Below are positions 50,871-64,000 of a stretch of DNA of 64,000 nucleotides, one piece after another. Location of the stretch: contig JAFKAC010000001.1 of the NCBI GenBank assembly GCA_025766275.1, forward strand, positions 2,418,001 through 2,482,000, written 5' to 3'. The position numbers and the translations under genes are program-made. The DNA is from Lactarius indigo (Eukaryota > Basidiomycota > Agaricomycetes > Russulales > Russulaceae). The number at the start of each line of letters is the position of its first letter. Within the stretch, counting starts at the first letter, position 1. The notes below the pieces were generated by a model. That model worked only from the letters and a program-made list of their open reading frames with translations, was not told the origin of the DNA and ran no database searches.

Positions 50871-53800
50871 ATGGATGCAGGATCCCATCTCGGGACTGCT
50901 GCAGATCTCGAAATGCGGACTGCTCGAGTAGCAGACCCCGCTCTTGGTGAGCATTATATTATGTTTCGTCCTATGACCAACATTCGCAAACACTGGTGCC
51001 GCAGATTTGACACGCAGACTCACGGCTGCTACCGAGCTACGCGACATGATAGATAATGTTCGCGATGCAGAGGCTACTCGAGTATATCTTCAGACAATTC
51101 CCGCGCTACTGGAGCTTCTCCGTTCGAATGAGCCAGCTTTTCAAAAGGATACTTTGGAATATCCGTTTCGGCGTGTCATAGTAGAAATTCTGCAGCGCCT
51201 TGCCCCGACTGAAGGCGCACGCTCTTTGGTGTCCGTCGTCTTTCCTGGCATGTTACACCTTTTGCGCCACGACAACGAGGAGATCGGTGTCGCTTGCTGC
51301 AAGACGCTTAGCGAGATAATTCGTACCCATCGCACTCTTCCGGAGGATCTAGTTTCGCAGTTCATGTCTGTCTTCCAGGAACTATCTCAGAACATTCCCT
51401 CACTCGCCGTGGAATATCTTTCGGAGGGTTGTGCAGTACTGGATGCCAATGTTGTCCTTCCTAGCATGCGTAGCTTCAAGGTGCTAAAAGAGATGGGCAT
51501 TGTTGTTTCGGCTTTCATGCGCGACCAGCGTCAGTCTATTGTCGCACTCATCCAGGGCAGCCTTCCTTTGCATTTCGAGGTCCTTGCAGTTGAGGCCCCT
51601 GCGCAAAAGAAGGCAAGGGAGGATTACGAGGCTATGGGAGGTTTCTGGTCGGGGATGTCGGGAACTATTCGTAACGCTCAAGCTTATAGCGACCTCATTC
51701 TTGCCCAAGTTAAAGTTAGTTGCTTGTGTTAAATTGCAGTGTTTCTTGGATCAATGAACTATTTTTCAGATGCTGTCTTACATCGCTTATGTGCTACGAA
51801 GTCTTGGAGACCAACACGAATCGCACGGAGATAGCCTTCTCCTAGCTTCTTTGCGACTGCTACAGGATATCCCTGCGCACGACATATCTTCGAGACGGGT
51901 TCGTACTTATATCTTTTGTGTTTGCTTTTCTCTGACTCTGCAGATCTAGGAACTTTTAACTTGCTTCAGAATTCTGGTAGCTACGCCCTATCGCGGGGCG
52001 CTCCTTTCTCAGGTCGACAAACTCCTCGATGAGAATGTGCTACTCGGCCCTAGCTTTGGTAGCCGAGAAGCTCTCCGGTAAGCCTTCGCGGCATGTCAGA
52101 TGTAACACTTCCGTCTTAGTGTCTTCGTTAGTCCGACAGCGTATGCAGCGGCAGCAGATTTGGTTCACTACCTTCGTGGAGACCTGTCACCTCGTCAACT
52201 GGCTCACTTTATTCACGTGTATTCTCGTGTAATCCACAACCCCTGCCTCTCCAGCAGCGTTCATACTCTGGCAGGAAAGATGATGTTCAACCTCATTGAG
52301 ACCGTGATAACCAAGGATACCCCTGCCGGCGCTGCAAAAGTCCTCGCGGCATTGATGGAAACCTGCGTAGACCGGCTGGAGTCGCTCACTGCTGTGCTTG
52401 ATGAGGTCCAGCAGCGATCGGAATGTCGTAAGAACGGGGAGGCTGAGTCTGGAAACTTCTTTGTCGTCGAGAAGGCACGACCTGTCGCCTCGGCTGTTTA
52501 TGCCGCAGACGAACCGGACAATGTGTTATCAGGTAAGTGTACCGAACCACTTTACAACATTCGCTAAGGCAACGGCAGAGTTCCGGCTTTTGTTCCGGAC
52601 CTTTGCACACGGCTTACGGGCCTGCCTTAGTGCTCTCAAGAAGATCGATGCTCCCGTCCCCGACGGGTCACTCATGCTGAGACTTTTCGAGACCTGCATT
52701 CGCTGCATGAGTCTGTACGACAACGACCAGCGAGAGGTGTCTGAACCAATGGAAATGCTAGTTGGCGCACTCCTAGAGATCAATCCCCGCATTTTCCAGG
52801 AAGTCTGGACCCTGAAAGTCGACTTTTTCTTTCAGACCGCCCAGAAACGGCCCCATGTTCTCCAGATATGTCAAGCTCTTTTTGGTCGCGAGCCCACTTC
52901 CGCGATTCTAGTCTCAGTTATTCTACGCCATCTCATTTCAAATCTTCCACAACTCGGAGAATACGATGACACCACGGCAGTGATCACTATCCGGTTGTTC
53001 AAAATGGCATTTGGCGCAATCGCCATGTACCCTCAGCACAACGAACCTATTCTCGCTTCTCATATATCACAGCTTATTACAGAGTGTTTTCCTCTGGCTG
53101 CCAAAGCTACGAAACCAACCAATTACTATCACCTTCTGAGGGGTCTATTCAGAGCTATCGGGGGCGGTGGAGGCCGCTTCGAACTCTTATACAAAGAGGT
53201 GCTCCCCCTTCTACCGGACATGTTGGAGAACCTCAATAGGCAGCTCCTTGTCTCGGACGGTTACAGTCGAGATATGCTTGTTGAACTGTGCTTGACGGTC
53301 CCATTGCGCCTCACACACCTCTTACCTCATTTATCCTATCTGATGAAACCCCTTGTGTTAGCTCTCCGCGGAGGTCCAGAGCTTGTGGCGCAGGGGCTCA
53401 GAACGCTAGAGTTGTGTATCGACAACCTCACTCCAGATTTCCTCGACCCTACCCTGAACACCGTTCTGCGAGAGCTCATGGAAGCACTTCAGAGCCATCT
53501 TAAACCCCTTCCCGCTAATCATCATAACGCCCATACAACACTTCGGATATTGGGTAAACTTGGTGGCCGCAACCGTCGTCTCTTAGAAAGAGAACCAGAG
53601 CTGAAGTACCATCATGTATCCGATCCCGCACAAGTGTCCATTTCTTTTGGAGGCGATGCAAGTGGCCTCGATCTTGGTTCGACTACGTCAGTAGCCATAA
53701 AGATTTTGAAGAGACATACATCGCCATATCGCCCGCAAGCCTTCGATTTTCTCCAGGGCAGTGTCGCTACACTCTTAAACAATGTACGTACGACTTTATC

Positions 53801-56800
53801 TCCGTCGTCTTGTCTGACATCCGTGATAGGGCTTGCGTGGGCGAGAACGAGAAGAAGTGTTCGTACGCTGTTTGGAAGGCACATTCGACGCCATCCACCA
53901 ACCAGATATACAGGAGAAAGCCGAAGCGTTTATTCGCGAGCTTGCCCACTATGTCTTCGGGGCTGAAATTCGTAGAGCAGTTACTCTGGACAAAGCGATG
54001 CGACGCTACGCGAGTCTCCTCTTCGCCGCTTTTCTTGACGGACTCTCCTATGGACTGTCACGGGAGAACCCCGCCGAAGGCGTCTAGAGCCGTTGACCTG
54101 GTGAATTCATTGATCCAGGACCTCATTACTCTGGGTACCTCAGGTGAAGCCTCCTGCTCAGGATTTGATACCGCTGCTCCATCACGTGGCTGGGCGCTTC
54201 AGTGCGCTTTGTCTTGATGAATCGTGGGTTCGAAAGAAGGCCGGCTGCAGTGGGATCAAGCTCATTTTGAACATTCCGGACTTCGGGGCCAAGTGGATTA
54301 ATGACCGCGAGGTGGATCTTGTTCGGACCCTATTACATGTTCTGAAGGATATGCCCCATGATTCACCACGGGATATCGACGATATCATGAACACCTTAAC
54401 CCGCGTTCTCCGGCTGAGTAACGTCGACTCTTTGACCCTGACCTCGGAGCCGAGCACGGCCAAGCTCGCTCATCTCACTGGGATTTTCTTCACGGAGTTA
54501 TCAAGTTCGAACGCCATCGTCAGAAAAGCAGGCGAAACGTGCATAGCTCTCCTTTCGGAAGTTACGGGGCAAACAATATCCAGCCTCCTCATGCCTCACC
54601 GAGAGCGCATGCTTTTGGGCATTTACACGAAACCTCTGCGTGCGCTTCCCTTCCCAATACAGATCGGAATCATTGAGGCAATGAGATACTGTGTGAGCCT
54701 CGACCCGCCCCTCCCCGAACTTAACGACGAGCTCTTGCGCCTACTACACGAAGCTCTAGCCCTCGCAGACGCGGAGGACGCTGGTTTACTTGGCAGGGGA
54801 AGTGCTCGGCAGAGCAGTCTAGATATCACCAAGCTACGCGTAGCCGCAATCAGACTCCTAACTGCTTCCATGCCCATTACGGAGTTCTTCTCCAAGCAGC
54901 CACAAACTCGCCAAAGGTTCGCTTGACTCTTCACCCACGTCCACTTACTGACACCCACCTAGAGTGACAAGTGTCTATTTCAAGTCGCTTTATTCGCCTT
55001 CTGCTGAAGTCAAAGAAGTTGCTCATGAAGGCCTTCGAGTGGTTCTTACCCATCAGAACCGTTTACCTAAGGAGCTACTCCAAACCGGATTACGGCCTAT
55101 CTTGATGAATCTCGCCGATCCAAAGCGCCTATCTGTTCTCGGGCTGGAAGGACTGGCACGCCTACTCGAGCTGCTGACGAACTACTTTAAAGTAGAAATA
55201 GGCTACAAACTGCTCGACCATTTTCGCATAGTCGCCGATCCTCAGACATTTTCAAAACTTCCTCCGACGGACAATGAGGGTATCACTAAGCTCGTACGAC
55301 TTGCAAATATCTTTCACTTATTACCTTCGGCTGCCAACGTGTTCCTGGAGAGTTTGGTAAATGCTATCGTGCAGGCAGAAACTCAGATGCATTGCTCGGG
55401 TTCAAGTCCCTTCTCTTCCCCATTGGCGAAATATCTGGATCGGTACCCAACCGAAGCTGTGGATTTTTTCCTGAGACACATCCACCTTCCACGACACGTG
55501 CACACGTTTAGAAGCATTGTCCAGTCTCGCTTGTCATCGAATCTGCAGCGCGAGTTAGAATCTCGGACTTCGATCATAATTCGCGACTGCTTGAAGGGAA
55601 GCGACCCAGCTTTAGTCGCGCCTGCCCTTCAACTTTTCTCTGACCTTGCTAGTGTAAACCCTGACTGGACATCAGAGCATCCTTTTGTAATTGACGCACT
55701 GCTTGACGTTTGGCGCTCCGAGACTCCTCCCGCAGAAGACGACGCATCCGCAATCTCTGCCGCCGTCAAGCGACACAATCTCATCATCGATATCTTACAG
55801 GGCATTCTTGAACGAAGACCTAGAGTCGACTTACTCTTCGATCTTATCACGGTCTATACGCGCAACCTCCCAATGGATCTGATTCGTTTGACTCGTTTCC
55901 TTCTCAATCGCGTGGCATTCACAGACGACGTCTTCTATCAACGAAATGTGTTCTTCCGTTTCTTGACCCAATTCTCCGACACTTCTTACAGCTGGTCCGA
56001 CAAAACCCATTTCATACGTATCTTTATAACCCCCATGCTCCTCTACCGCGCTCGATCAGCCTCCAAAGATGCTTTCCTGGACGAAGATCTTGTGTCATAC
56101 ATCCATCAACGCATCTGGGTCCCAATGCTCAACAGTGCAACATTCTCTGAAGTTGATGATGCCTTCCATGTGGAGCTACTGCACTTCACTGCAGTACTTG
56201 TAGAACATTACCACTCTTCTTTGGAAGTAGCACGGAAAGACATTATCAAATGTGCTTGGCAGTATATCAACAGCGAGGACACGTACGTGAAGCAAACTAC
56301 CTTCCTTCTCGCGGCGCGGTTTTTCAAGAATTTCCCGACCCCTCCCAAGTTTATCCTCACCGTTTGGACGGGATTACTCAAACCTCCGCCTTCGCACAAC
56401 GAAGCAAGGTCCCTCGTGAATCAGTCTCTGGATATCTTGGCACCGTCTATACCCCAAGAGGTGGGCTACCCTATGTGGGCCAAGACAACTAGGCGCTTGC
56501 TCGAAGAAGAAAACAGCCAGTCCATGATCATGACTGTTTACCAACTCATCGTCCGGCAACCGGATCTGTTCTACCCCGTGCGCGCTTTGTTTGTTCCTCA
56601 CATTGTGAACTCGCTGGCCAAGCTCGGGTTACACTCCTCGGTGTCGGGAGAATCGAGATCTTTGTCAATTGACATAACACAGACCATCTACGATTGGGAA
56701 CAACGGGCTACCAAAGAGAGAGCTTCTTCCACCACCTCAACAGGGCCCGGGACCAGTGTCTCACTTTGGCTGACACCCCTCCCGCTCCGGGAAAGCGTTG

Positions 56801-59800
56801 TCAGCTATCTCGTCCGGCTTATCACTACGGCATTCGACACGCAATCACGGAGTGCCCTTGTCCCTCGTGCACTGGCCTTGTTGCGTTCAATTGTTGGGCC
56901 GAATGGCTGGACCGAGGTGACTGTGAAACTGAACTTCTTTTCTCGTTTTCTAGAGCAGGTGCGACCGAGTGCTTGACCATCCAGTTATACTTCGACTTAC
57001 TTTTCCGCCTAGGCTGACATGAGTAATGACGCTGCCCTTACCCAAGCTCTTTGTGCAGCGAATGTTCTCCAGGTGGTCGTTGCGGATAAGCCAGATGCGT
57101 GGTTCGGGGATGCCGAAAATGCAGCCACGCTGCAGAGACTCGTCCGTAAAGGAATGGTTACGGAGGACTCTGCACTTCACGATTCTCTTCATCCCGTCTT
57201 CGATCGTCTCTTGCGTTTGTTCCCTCTCCCGAAGGAAGACGATGAAGACCAAACTGAGATGTCCGGGTTCCACAAGTTTGTGTACAAATCTGTTGACGAC
57301 GGTTTGCAAAACGCGACCGCTCTTCGTGGTACCCTCTTGATGTTGCGATCTGTCGTTCAGGTCACTCCCGAGAGGATCGAGACCTTCGGCGCGCCGCTCA
57401 TGAAACTCCTCAACAAGCTAACCAAGGAGCACATCCAAGTGCAATCCGCTACTGCGGGTTTTGAGAGTGGGGTGCGCCTCCTGACAGCTATTTTAGAAAT
57501 TTGTCAGATCTCTGTATCATTCCTCGGTGATCAAAGGAAGTACCTTTTGGCTATGCTTTCCCAGCTGATCGAGAAGTCGAAGAGCGCATCCCGTCTGCCG
57601 ATTCGTGCTCGAGATGGCGCGGGATTGGGCCCTACACCGCCGGGAATCTTATCCTACTATGAAAGAAAAGGCTAACGTTCTGCAAAAGATGTCTACTTTT
57701 GAAACACGTGGAGAACCTTTGTTCAATGCTTACTTGGGGCTCATTTTGGAGATATACACGGATCCCACCCTTCGTCGCAGCGACCTTACTACAAAGCTTG
57801 AACAATCTTTCCTCCTCGGATGTAGAGCTCGCGAACCGCGAACCAGAGAGCGCTTCCTGTCGCTCCTGGATGGAAGTGTCCCACGAAGCTTGTTCAGTCG
57901 AATGTGCTACGTTCTGGGTGTGCAGAGTTGGGAAGCTTTAGCCGATACTAATTGGATCCATGTCGCAATCCATCTCCTGCTCAGTGCTGTTGACGGCGAC
58001 ATGACACTCGGACCGAGGCACACATCTCCTACGTCTGAGTCCAGTGTCTCGCTGCCTCCCTTCTTACCCAATCTTCGTGTTGCTGACCTTATCCAACCAA
58101 TTCAAAGACTAGTCTTTCTCGACCCACACGCAGCGCACGAGACCTGGTTGTCCCTGTTTCCGATCGCTTGGGCCGCTCTCACTCGGCGCGAACAGGTAGA
58201 TACGACGCAGCATATGATATCACTCCTCAGCAAAGATTATCATGTACGGCAGACGGAGTTGCGTCCCAACATCATCGACACCCTCCTCGCGGCATCAAAC
58301 TTGTGCTCTCCTACGATGACACTCCCTCCCCACCTGATTAAATACCTCGCCAAAACCTTCGGCGCTTGGCATGCGGGAGCTGAGATCCTCCAAACTCTAA
58401 ATACTAACATTGAACCCGATCGTAGTCTTCGTGACACCGCGCTCGATGCCCTAGCGGAACTGTACGCGGAAATGGCCGAAGATGACCTTTTCTACGGATT
58501 GTGGAGACGACGTTGCCTGTACGCGGAAACAAACGTCGGTCTCGCTTTCGAACAGAATGGGATGTGGGAGCACGCCGCTACGATGTACGAGGACGCACAA
58601 GCGAAATCTCGAGCCGGTGCACTTGAATTCTCGGAGCAAGAGTATTGCCTCTGGGAAGATCACTGGATCTTCGCTGCAGAGAAGCTTCAGCGATGGGACA
58701 CGCTTTACGAGTTCGCTCGGAGTGAGGGTAATCAAGAATTAATGCTTGAAAGCGCCTGGCGAACGAAGAACTGGCCAGAAAATTGTGACGTCCTCGAAGA
58801 ACAAGTCAACACCCTCCCAGAGGTAGCGACGCCTCGAAGGCGCGTCTTCGAAGCATTTATCGCCCTCTTGAAGGTTCCCTCCGCCGCTGAGAAGAACGCC
58901 GAATTCACTAAGATCCTGGAAGACGCAATGCAACTCGCACTCCGAAAATGGGTGGCTCTTCCGGCTAATTTGTCTCCTGCTCACATTCCGTTGTTGCAAC
59001 ATTTCCAACAGTTTGTCGAACTGCAGGAAGCCGTGAAGATATTTGGTTCCCTTTCCACAACCAACGCTCAGAACCTGGAGAAGAAGTCATCTGACCTGAA
59101 GATGGTGCTTCAAGCATGGCGAGAACGACTTCCAAACATTCATGACGATATCAGTATTTGGAGCGACCTCGTAGCCTGGCGACAGAACGTTTTCCATGCC
59201 ATAAACAAGACTTATATCCCTCTGATTACTCCCAACAGCCAAGGAAACGGTGCCGCCAGTAATACGAATACATATGGTTACCGTGGCTATCATGAGACAG
59301 CTTGGATCATCAACCGCTTCGCTCACGTCGCTCGCAAACATGACCTGTTGGACGTCTGCTTCACTTTATTAAACAAGATCTACACCCTTCCCAATATCGA
59401 GATATCGGAGGCCTTCCTCAAGCTCCGCGAGCAAGCCCGTTGTCACTATCAAAAACCGAACGATCTCCAAGCCGGCCTGGAGGTGATCAATAACACGAAC
59501 CTCCTGTATTTCTCAACGGCACAGAAGGCCGAGTTTTATACCCTGAAAGGGATGTTCCACGCACGATTCAGCCGTAATGACGAAGCAAATGCCGCATTTG
59601 GTCAAGCCGTCCAACTAGACATGAACCAAGCCAAATCCTGGGCTGAATGGGGAAAATATAACGATCGCATGTTCAAGGAAGTGCCTACGGAGATGGCCCA
59701 TGCCGCGAGCGCCGTTAGTTGCTACCTCCAAGCAGTTGGTCTCTACAAGAGTGGGAAAAGCCGACCTCTTCCTCACGCGAGTCTTATGGTTGCTCAGTGT

Positions 59801-62320
59801 TGATGATGGCAACCTTTCAATATCTCGCGCATTCGACACGTACAAAGGCGAAGCCGCTTTCTGGTACTGGATCACGCTAATCCCTCAGCTATGCTTGTCC
59901 CTCGGCTATCGTGAATTCAAACAAGCCCGGTATATTCTCCTGAATTTGGCGAAGCTCTATCCTCAGGTTTGCATGCCCTTAACTTCTCGCGAGGTTAGTG
60001 ACCAAAGAGTATATAGGGGCTATTTTTCCACCTCCGCACAACGAGAGAAGACTTGATCTCTGCGAGGAGGCAGGCCCAGGCGGCATCGCGAGCACAAAGT
60101 GCGGTGTCGTCAGCGAACGAACAGGAGCCCGTTGGCAGTCAGAGCTCTTCCAGGGCTGATCAAGATCCTTCGTCACGAACAGCCGATACCCCTGCGCCGT
60201 CTAACACAGACGGTTCGAAGGCTCCCGAGAATACTATCGCATTCCCTGGGCAGCGGTCATGGGAGTATGTCGAGGAGGTTGTTAACATGCTGAAGACAGC
60301 ATTTCCTCTGTTGATTCTTAGCATGGAAACGACGGTCGATCAAATCAGTCACCGTTTCAAAGCAACACAGGAGGAGGAGATCTATCGTCTTATCTGTATG
60401 CTCTTACAAGACGCGATGCAGGTAAAGTAAGTTATATAAAATTTCTCCCCCTTCCTGAAAAGTTTCCTGTTCAAGCACTACGCACTTCGTGTGAATTCCA
60501 TGGATGACGACGGCGCGCTTCCTCCCGGGACCAATACAAACCTCCATCGTATGGTCACGAATTTATCTGGTCAGGCTAGAGTGCGTAAATCTACTTTGAT
60601 GCCAGTTCCTAGTCTATCAACAAGTTTACAGAAAGAGTACGAAGACGAGTTTCTCAAAAGCAAATTTACTTTCTCCGAATATATTCGCCGCCTCCAGCGC
60701 TGGCGCGATAGATATGAGCGCAATCTGGATTCGAGGCCCCGACTTCAACCGCTGGACCTTCTCAGCCATTATCTCACTGAATTCCAACACGGAAAGTTCG
60801 ACGATATTGAGATTCCGGGGCAATATACTGAGGTGAACACCGCAGTTTGGCTCTACTATATCCATGACTAAACCTCATACAGGACAAAGACAGCAACCAG
60901 AACTTCGCAAAGATCGTCAAATTTGGCTCCAAATTCGAGAATTGCCGCTCTCACGGCTATTGCTGGAGGCGCCTTACTGTCCATGGCTCTGACAATTCCG
61001 AGGTTTCTTTCTCTGTACAACTTCCATCTGGTCGGCACATTCGTCGAGAGGAGAGGGTGATGGCGTGCTTCCGCATGTTTAACGGGTGCGTCATTATCTC
61101 CTTGCGTGATGCCTTCTAACTTCAGTTCAGAGTGTTGAATCGCCACAAGGAGAGCCGGAAACGTCACTTGAGCTTCCACATCCCGGCCTCGATATCATGT
61201 AGTGCAAACCTGCGGCTACTTCAAAACGACTCGTCCTATATCACACTTGGTGACATCTTTGACAAATTCTGCGAGGATACTCGAATGGCTAGAGAAGATC
61301 CTATCCTCATCCCTGGAGAGAAAGTCAAGGAGACGCTTCGAAAATTCAGGGAGACGCATTATCGTATGGTTGGTTGGTTTACCTATCTCCCTGTCCGCTG
61401 TTACTGAGACGGCGCTTTAGCCGAATAAGATCGAGTATTTCTCTCTGAAGAGGGATATACTCGATGAGATTGCAGCGCACATGGTGCCCGAGACAATCTT
61501 GACCAACGTCCGTGACGCCCTTTGCCTATTGCGTGAAAGTATCTGATGCACTTGACAGTACATGACTCGTACGATGGAGACACCGTCCGATCTCTGGCGG
61601 ATGCGAAAACAATTTACCCTCCAACTTGCCGCGGCGTGCTTCATGACGCACGCCTTCTTCCTCACTAGCAGGCTGCCTAATAGATTCCACATATCACGAA
61701 GGACGGGTCTGATAGCCATGAGCGAGCTGCTTCCAGGAATGGGTATTCCCGCGGCATTACTCAGCCTACAGAACCAACTCCCAGTCTTCGCCTCACACGA
61801 TGTAGTCCCGTTCCGGTTTACGCCTAATCTACAACACTTCATTGGGGACTGTTTCACCGAAGGTATCCTCATATCCGCCATGATGGCCATGGGCCACGCC
61901 CTTTCAGAACCACAGGTGGGGTCATCGTGTGCGAGATGCGATTGTGCTGACGACTACCGATCAGAGTGACGTTGGCGACCAGCTGTGTCTCTTTGCTAGA
62001 GACGAGATGATCACCTGGCTACAAGCGCGGAATAGGACGTGGACAGTGGATCTACCTTTCCGTCAAAATGTCCAAGTGAATATCGACACCATCATGAAAC
62101 GGATTGAAACGATGGGTTGCAAGATTGAGCACGACCAGGTCCGTAGTGGCGTTGTATGTACTGCGAAAGACGCCTGATCTTCGTTTAGGCTAAGAATAAT
62201 CCAGGTGCTCCGGCACCCTCTATGAATTCTGTCATGGGCACCATCATCAACCTCGTCGCCTCAGCTACTGACCCAATAAACCTCATGAAGATGACGGAGA
62301 TTTATTCACCTTGGTTCTAA
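50871..62320 (+). CDS. TRA1: TRA1/TRRAP, PIKK-family pseudokinase scaffold
   Basis: Giant activator-binding subunit shared by SAGA and NuA4 acetyltransferase complexes. The start ATG 50871 gives MDAGSHLGTAADLEMRTARV; an intron leads to LTRRLTAATELRDMIDNVRD. HEAT repeats fill 51000-57600, the FAT domain about 57600-60430 (EQEYCLWEDHWIFAAEKLQR, DLFLTRVLWLLSVDDG). The PI3K-like domain, about 60870-61980, has FMTHAFFLTSRLPNRFHISR and VVPFRFTPNLQHFIGDC in place of kinase catalytic and DFG motifs, so no kinase activity is expected. FATC ends ATDPINLMKMTEIYSPWF, TAA 62318-62320. Roughly 3,500 residues, usual size. Five one-base breaks: 51897-51899, 54079-54080, 54143-54144, 57590-57592, 59756-59759, all at short mononucleotide runs and each repaired by removing one base. 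Confidence 0.95.
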
Positions 62321-62493
62321 TGTTCATCTCTCTTTTTTGTGTATCCATATATTCCTCGCTATCTCTGTAGTCGACAATGCTTTGCGAATTTCGTTGTTTT
62401 CATTGTACTATCTCACAAAAGTCATACAAAGCAGTACAACAAAGCAGAACGTGCGATAAGATAAGGCTAGACCAGACTTGTTGGTCAGTAGCA

Positions 62494-64000
62494 TTATCGG
62501 TGACTACCTTTTATAATGCCTTCTGTCTGCCTGAAGGTATTGATTTGTGCCTCGCTCTCTAACATCATCTGTCGTCTATGTGAGCGATACGCGGAGAAAA
62601 CTATGCAACGCGGGACATACCTCTTCCGCCATGGTGTAGATGTCTGACCCAGGTCTGTTATACATCAGAGAGTTGGCGAACATGAGGTACACATCCCTCT
62701 GAAACTCGGCAGAGCTTGCGATCTGGCCTTCACGGATACGGGCCTTGATCGTCTTAAGGTCCATCGGTCGTTTCACGATATCGTAGTAATCAGGCGCCTC
62801 AGACTTTTTGATAGGATTGTGAAAGATGTTGCCATTGCGGTGCTGAGAGATCTGGGAATGAACCATGATGATGACTGTCTGAAATTTCTTGGACGTTTGA
62901 GAATCAGCGGCGGGTGGGCGTCCGCGGCGGCGCACGGGACCTGTGACAGATTAAAATGGACCAAGGGACAAGGTGAGAAGCATACATACCTGGCTCGTCT
63001 TCGTCGACGGGCTGCGAATCCTCGCGAACTTTTTTTCTGTCCCGGATAGAATCTGAAAATATACTTGCAGCTTCTGAAACTTTCCGCTTGTCTGGGACAA
63101 TCAGTATAGAGTGCAGATGCGATGCCCGAAGCTTACGATCTCGACGTGACTGCTCTGTGATCGGAGATGCCGCTTGCAGGCCATCAACTTGTTCCACTTC
63201 AACATCCATAGCGTCTTCTTGCCCGAGCTGTGTCCCAACGGGTGGGTTGTCATCCAAGTTTATTTCTTCTTTCACCTCCAAAATTTCGGGTGGTTCTGTG
63301 GGTGGTTCTATGGAATGAAATGAAGTTTAGCCGTTGTCCAATGGTGGATACCTGATTCACCTTGGGGCTCAGATGCGTGAGTAGCTATTTCGGGTGTACC
63401 CGCTGCCAAAGCTTCCGTTCCATCTTCCAAGGGTGATGGCGGTCCCGCAGATTGAATGATCTCACAAGGTTCAGACCGAGAACGTTGAGAAGAGACATCA
63501 TCTTTCGCAGGAATTGGTGAGTTATATATTGTCGACGTTTTGTCTTCGAGAGGGTGAGAAGTCGGTGCACCTGCGAGTTCATCTGGTTCCATGTCGGCAC
63601 TAAATTCGGAAGGTTCCACAATTTCGGAGGGCTCGAGATGTTCCAAGAGGTCAGGTGCTGCTTCTGCCTCAGCGGTCCCCGAAGGTCCTCCGACGTCCAA
63701 AAGCTTGAGCTCGGAAGATGCAGCAGGTTCAGAATTCCTGAGAGAGGGGGAAGGAGAAGTGGGGAGTTGAGGGGATCGTGCACACTCGTGACGTTGCGGA
63801 GTTTCACTTTCGACCTCATCTTCCCCTGAAGCAATAATATCGAGAGGGTCCGATAACCCACTGGGCAACTCAAGTGAGGGACTCGGCTCTCTTTGTTCGT
63901 CGATGCAGACAGGGCTCGGGGGTGATGATAGTCGTGAGACGGCGAGGGTTTCGGTGTCATCGTCACGAATCGATCTCGGCGCAGGAGGATATGACGGAGA
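62494..64000 (-). CDS. BRD8-like bromodomain protein (5' end outside window)
   Basis: Acetyl-lysine reader resembling BRD8, a TIP60/NuA4 subunit (S. pombe Bdc1 is a comparable fungal protein). The part in view begins beyond 64000. It shows a long acidic, Ser/Pro/Glu-rich region (about 63970-63310), then VKEEINLDDNPPVGTQLGQE, RKLRASHLHSILIVPDKRKV and the basic RRRGRPPAADSQTSKKFQTV. The bromodomain (about 62880-62625) reads FHNPIKKSEAPDYYDIVKRP, MDLKTIKARIREGQIASSAE, FQRDVYLMFANSLMYNRPGS, DIYTMAEE, with the conserved Tyr-Asn of the binding pocket (MYN). A last exon gives MMLESEAQINTFRQTEGIIK and TAA 62494-62496. Convergent with TRA1, 173 bp between stops. Confidence 0.82.

Noticed and set aside
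51897..59759. Programmed frameshifting in TRA1
   Set aside because: Five shift sites with no shared slippery sequence or downstream structure, and the same kind of break in unrelated genes. Read error is simpler.
63385..63966. Second minus-strand open frame overlapping the BRD8-like gene
   Set aside because: It is a shifted frame of the acidic region; the neighbouring frame (63308-63868) has the compositional bias of the family linker and leads to the bromodomain exons.

Overview
The window is nuclear DNA of a filamentous basidiomycete, most likely an agaricomycete. Genes are dense and split by many introns of about 45-60 nt with GT..AG borders and CTAAC/CTGAC-like branch sites. The protein set is fungal: Zn2Cys6 regulator, RTA1 family, VID27, SSD1, verprolin and a DUF6533-type membrane protein, the last typical of mushroom-forming fungi. 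There are no operons, CRISPR arrays, tRNA or rRNA genes, and no viral genes were seen.

Layout. 1-6800: a 5'-truncated RNA exonuclease (REXO1/Rex family), the AP-1 clathrin adaptor sigma subunit, and an ISWI chromatin remodeller, all on +. 6800-10100: a gene-poor stretch with a DUF6533-type membrane protein whose frame does not hold together. 10117-12885 (-): VID27. 13005-16250: a BAH-PHD chromatin protein on - flanked by two old copies of a direct repeat of about 0.5 kb. 16668-20378: RTA1-like membrane protein (+), a small orphan gene (-) and a BTB protein (+). 20984-29174 (-): SSD1/DIS3L2-like RNB protein, NAD-isocitrate dehydrogenase subunit 1, ESCRT-III subunit VPS24. 30508-36412 (+): a multi-pass membrane protein with a long Ser-rich tail, verprolin, and an ER protein disulfide isomerase ending in HDEL. 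37420-45043: TCTP (-), UTP15 (+), CTNNBL1 (-), RBM42-like (-), RPL5 (+). 45206-50619: MED17 (-) and a Zn2Cys6 factor (+). 50871-62320: TRA1/TRRAP (+). 62494-end: a BRD8-like bromodomain protein (-) cut by the window edge.

Most genes are unrelated housekeeping neighbours. Some functional groupings exist: TRA1 beside a BRD8-like protein (both families belong to NuA4/TIP60); TCTP, UTP15 and RPL5 (translation and ribosome biogenesis); ISWI, BAH-PHD, MED17, TRA1 and BRD8 (chromatin and transcription). Several pairs share short divergent promoters.

The most informative observations are these: at least fourteen single-base frame breaks, nearly all at mononucleotide runs inside conserved genes, which point to assembly error; four GC-AG introns; an SSD1 homologue that keeps an RNase II active-site signature together with Cbk1 docking and phosphorylation motifs; an intron splitting both CGHC active sites of PDI at the same place; the diverged repeat pair; and several perfect palindromes between genes. 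I did not find evidence for a wholly new multi-gene system.
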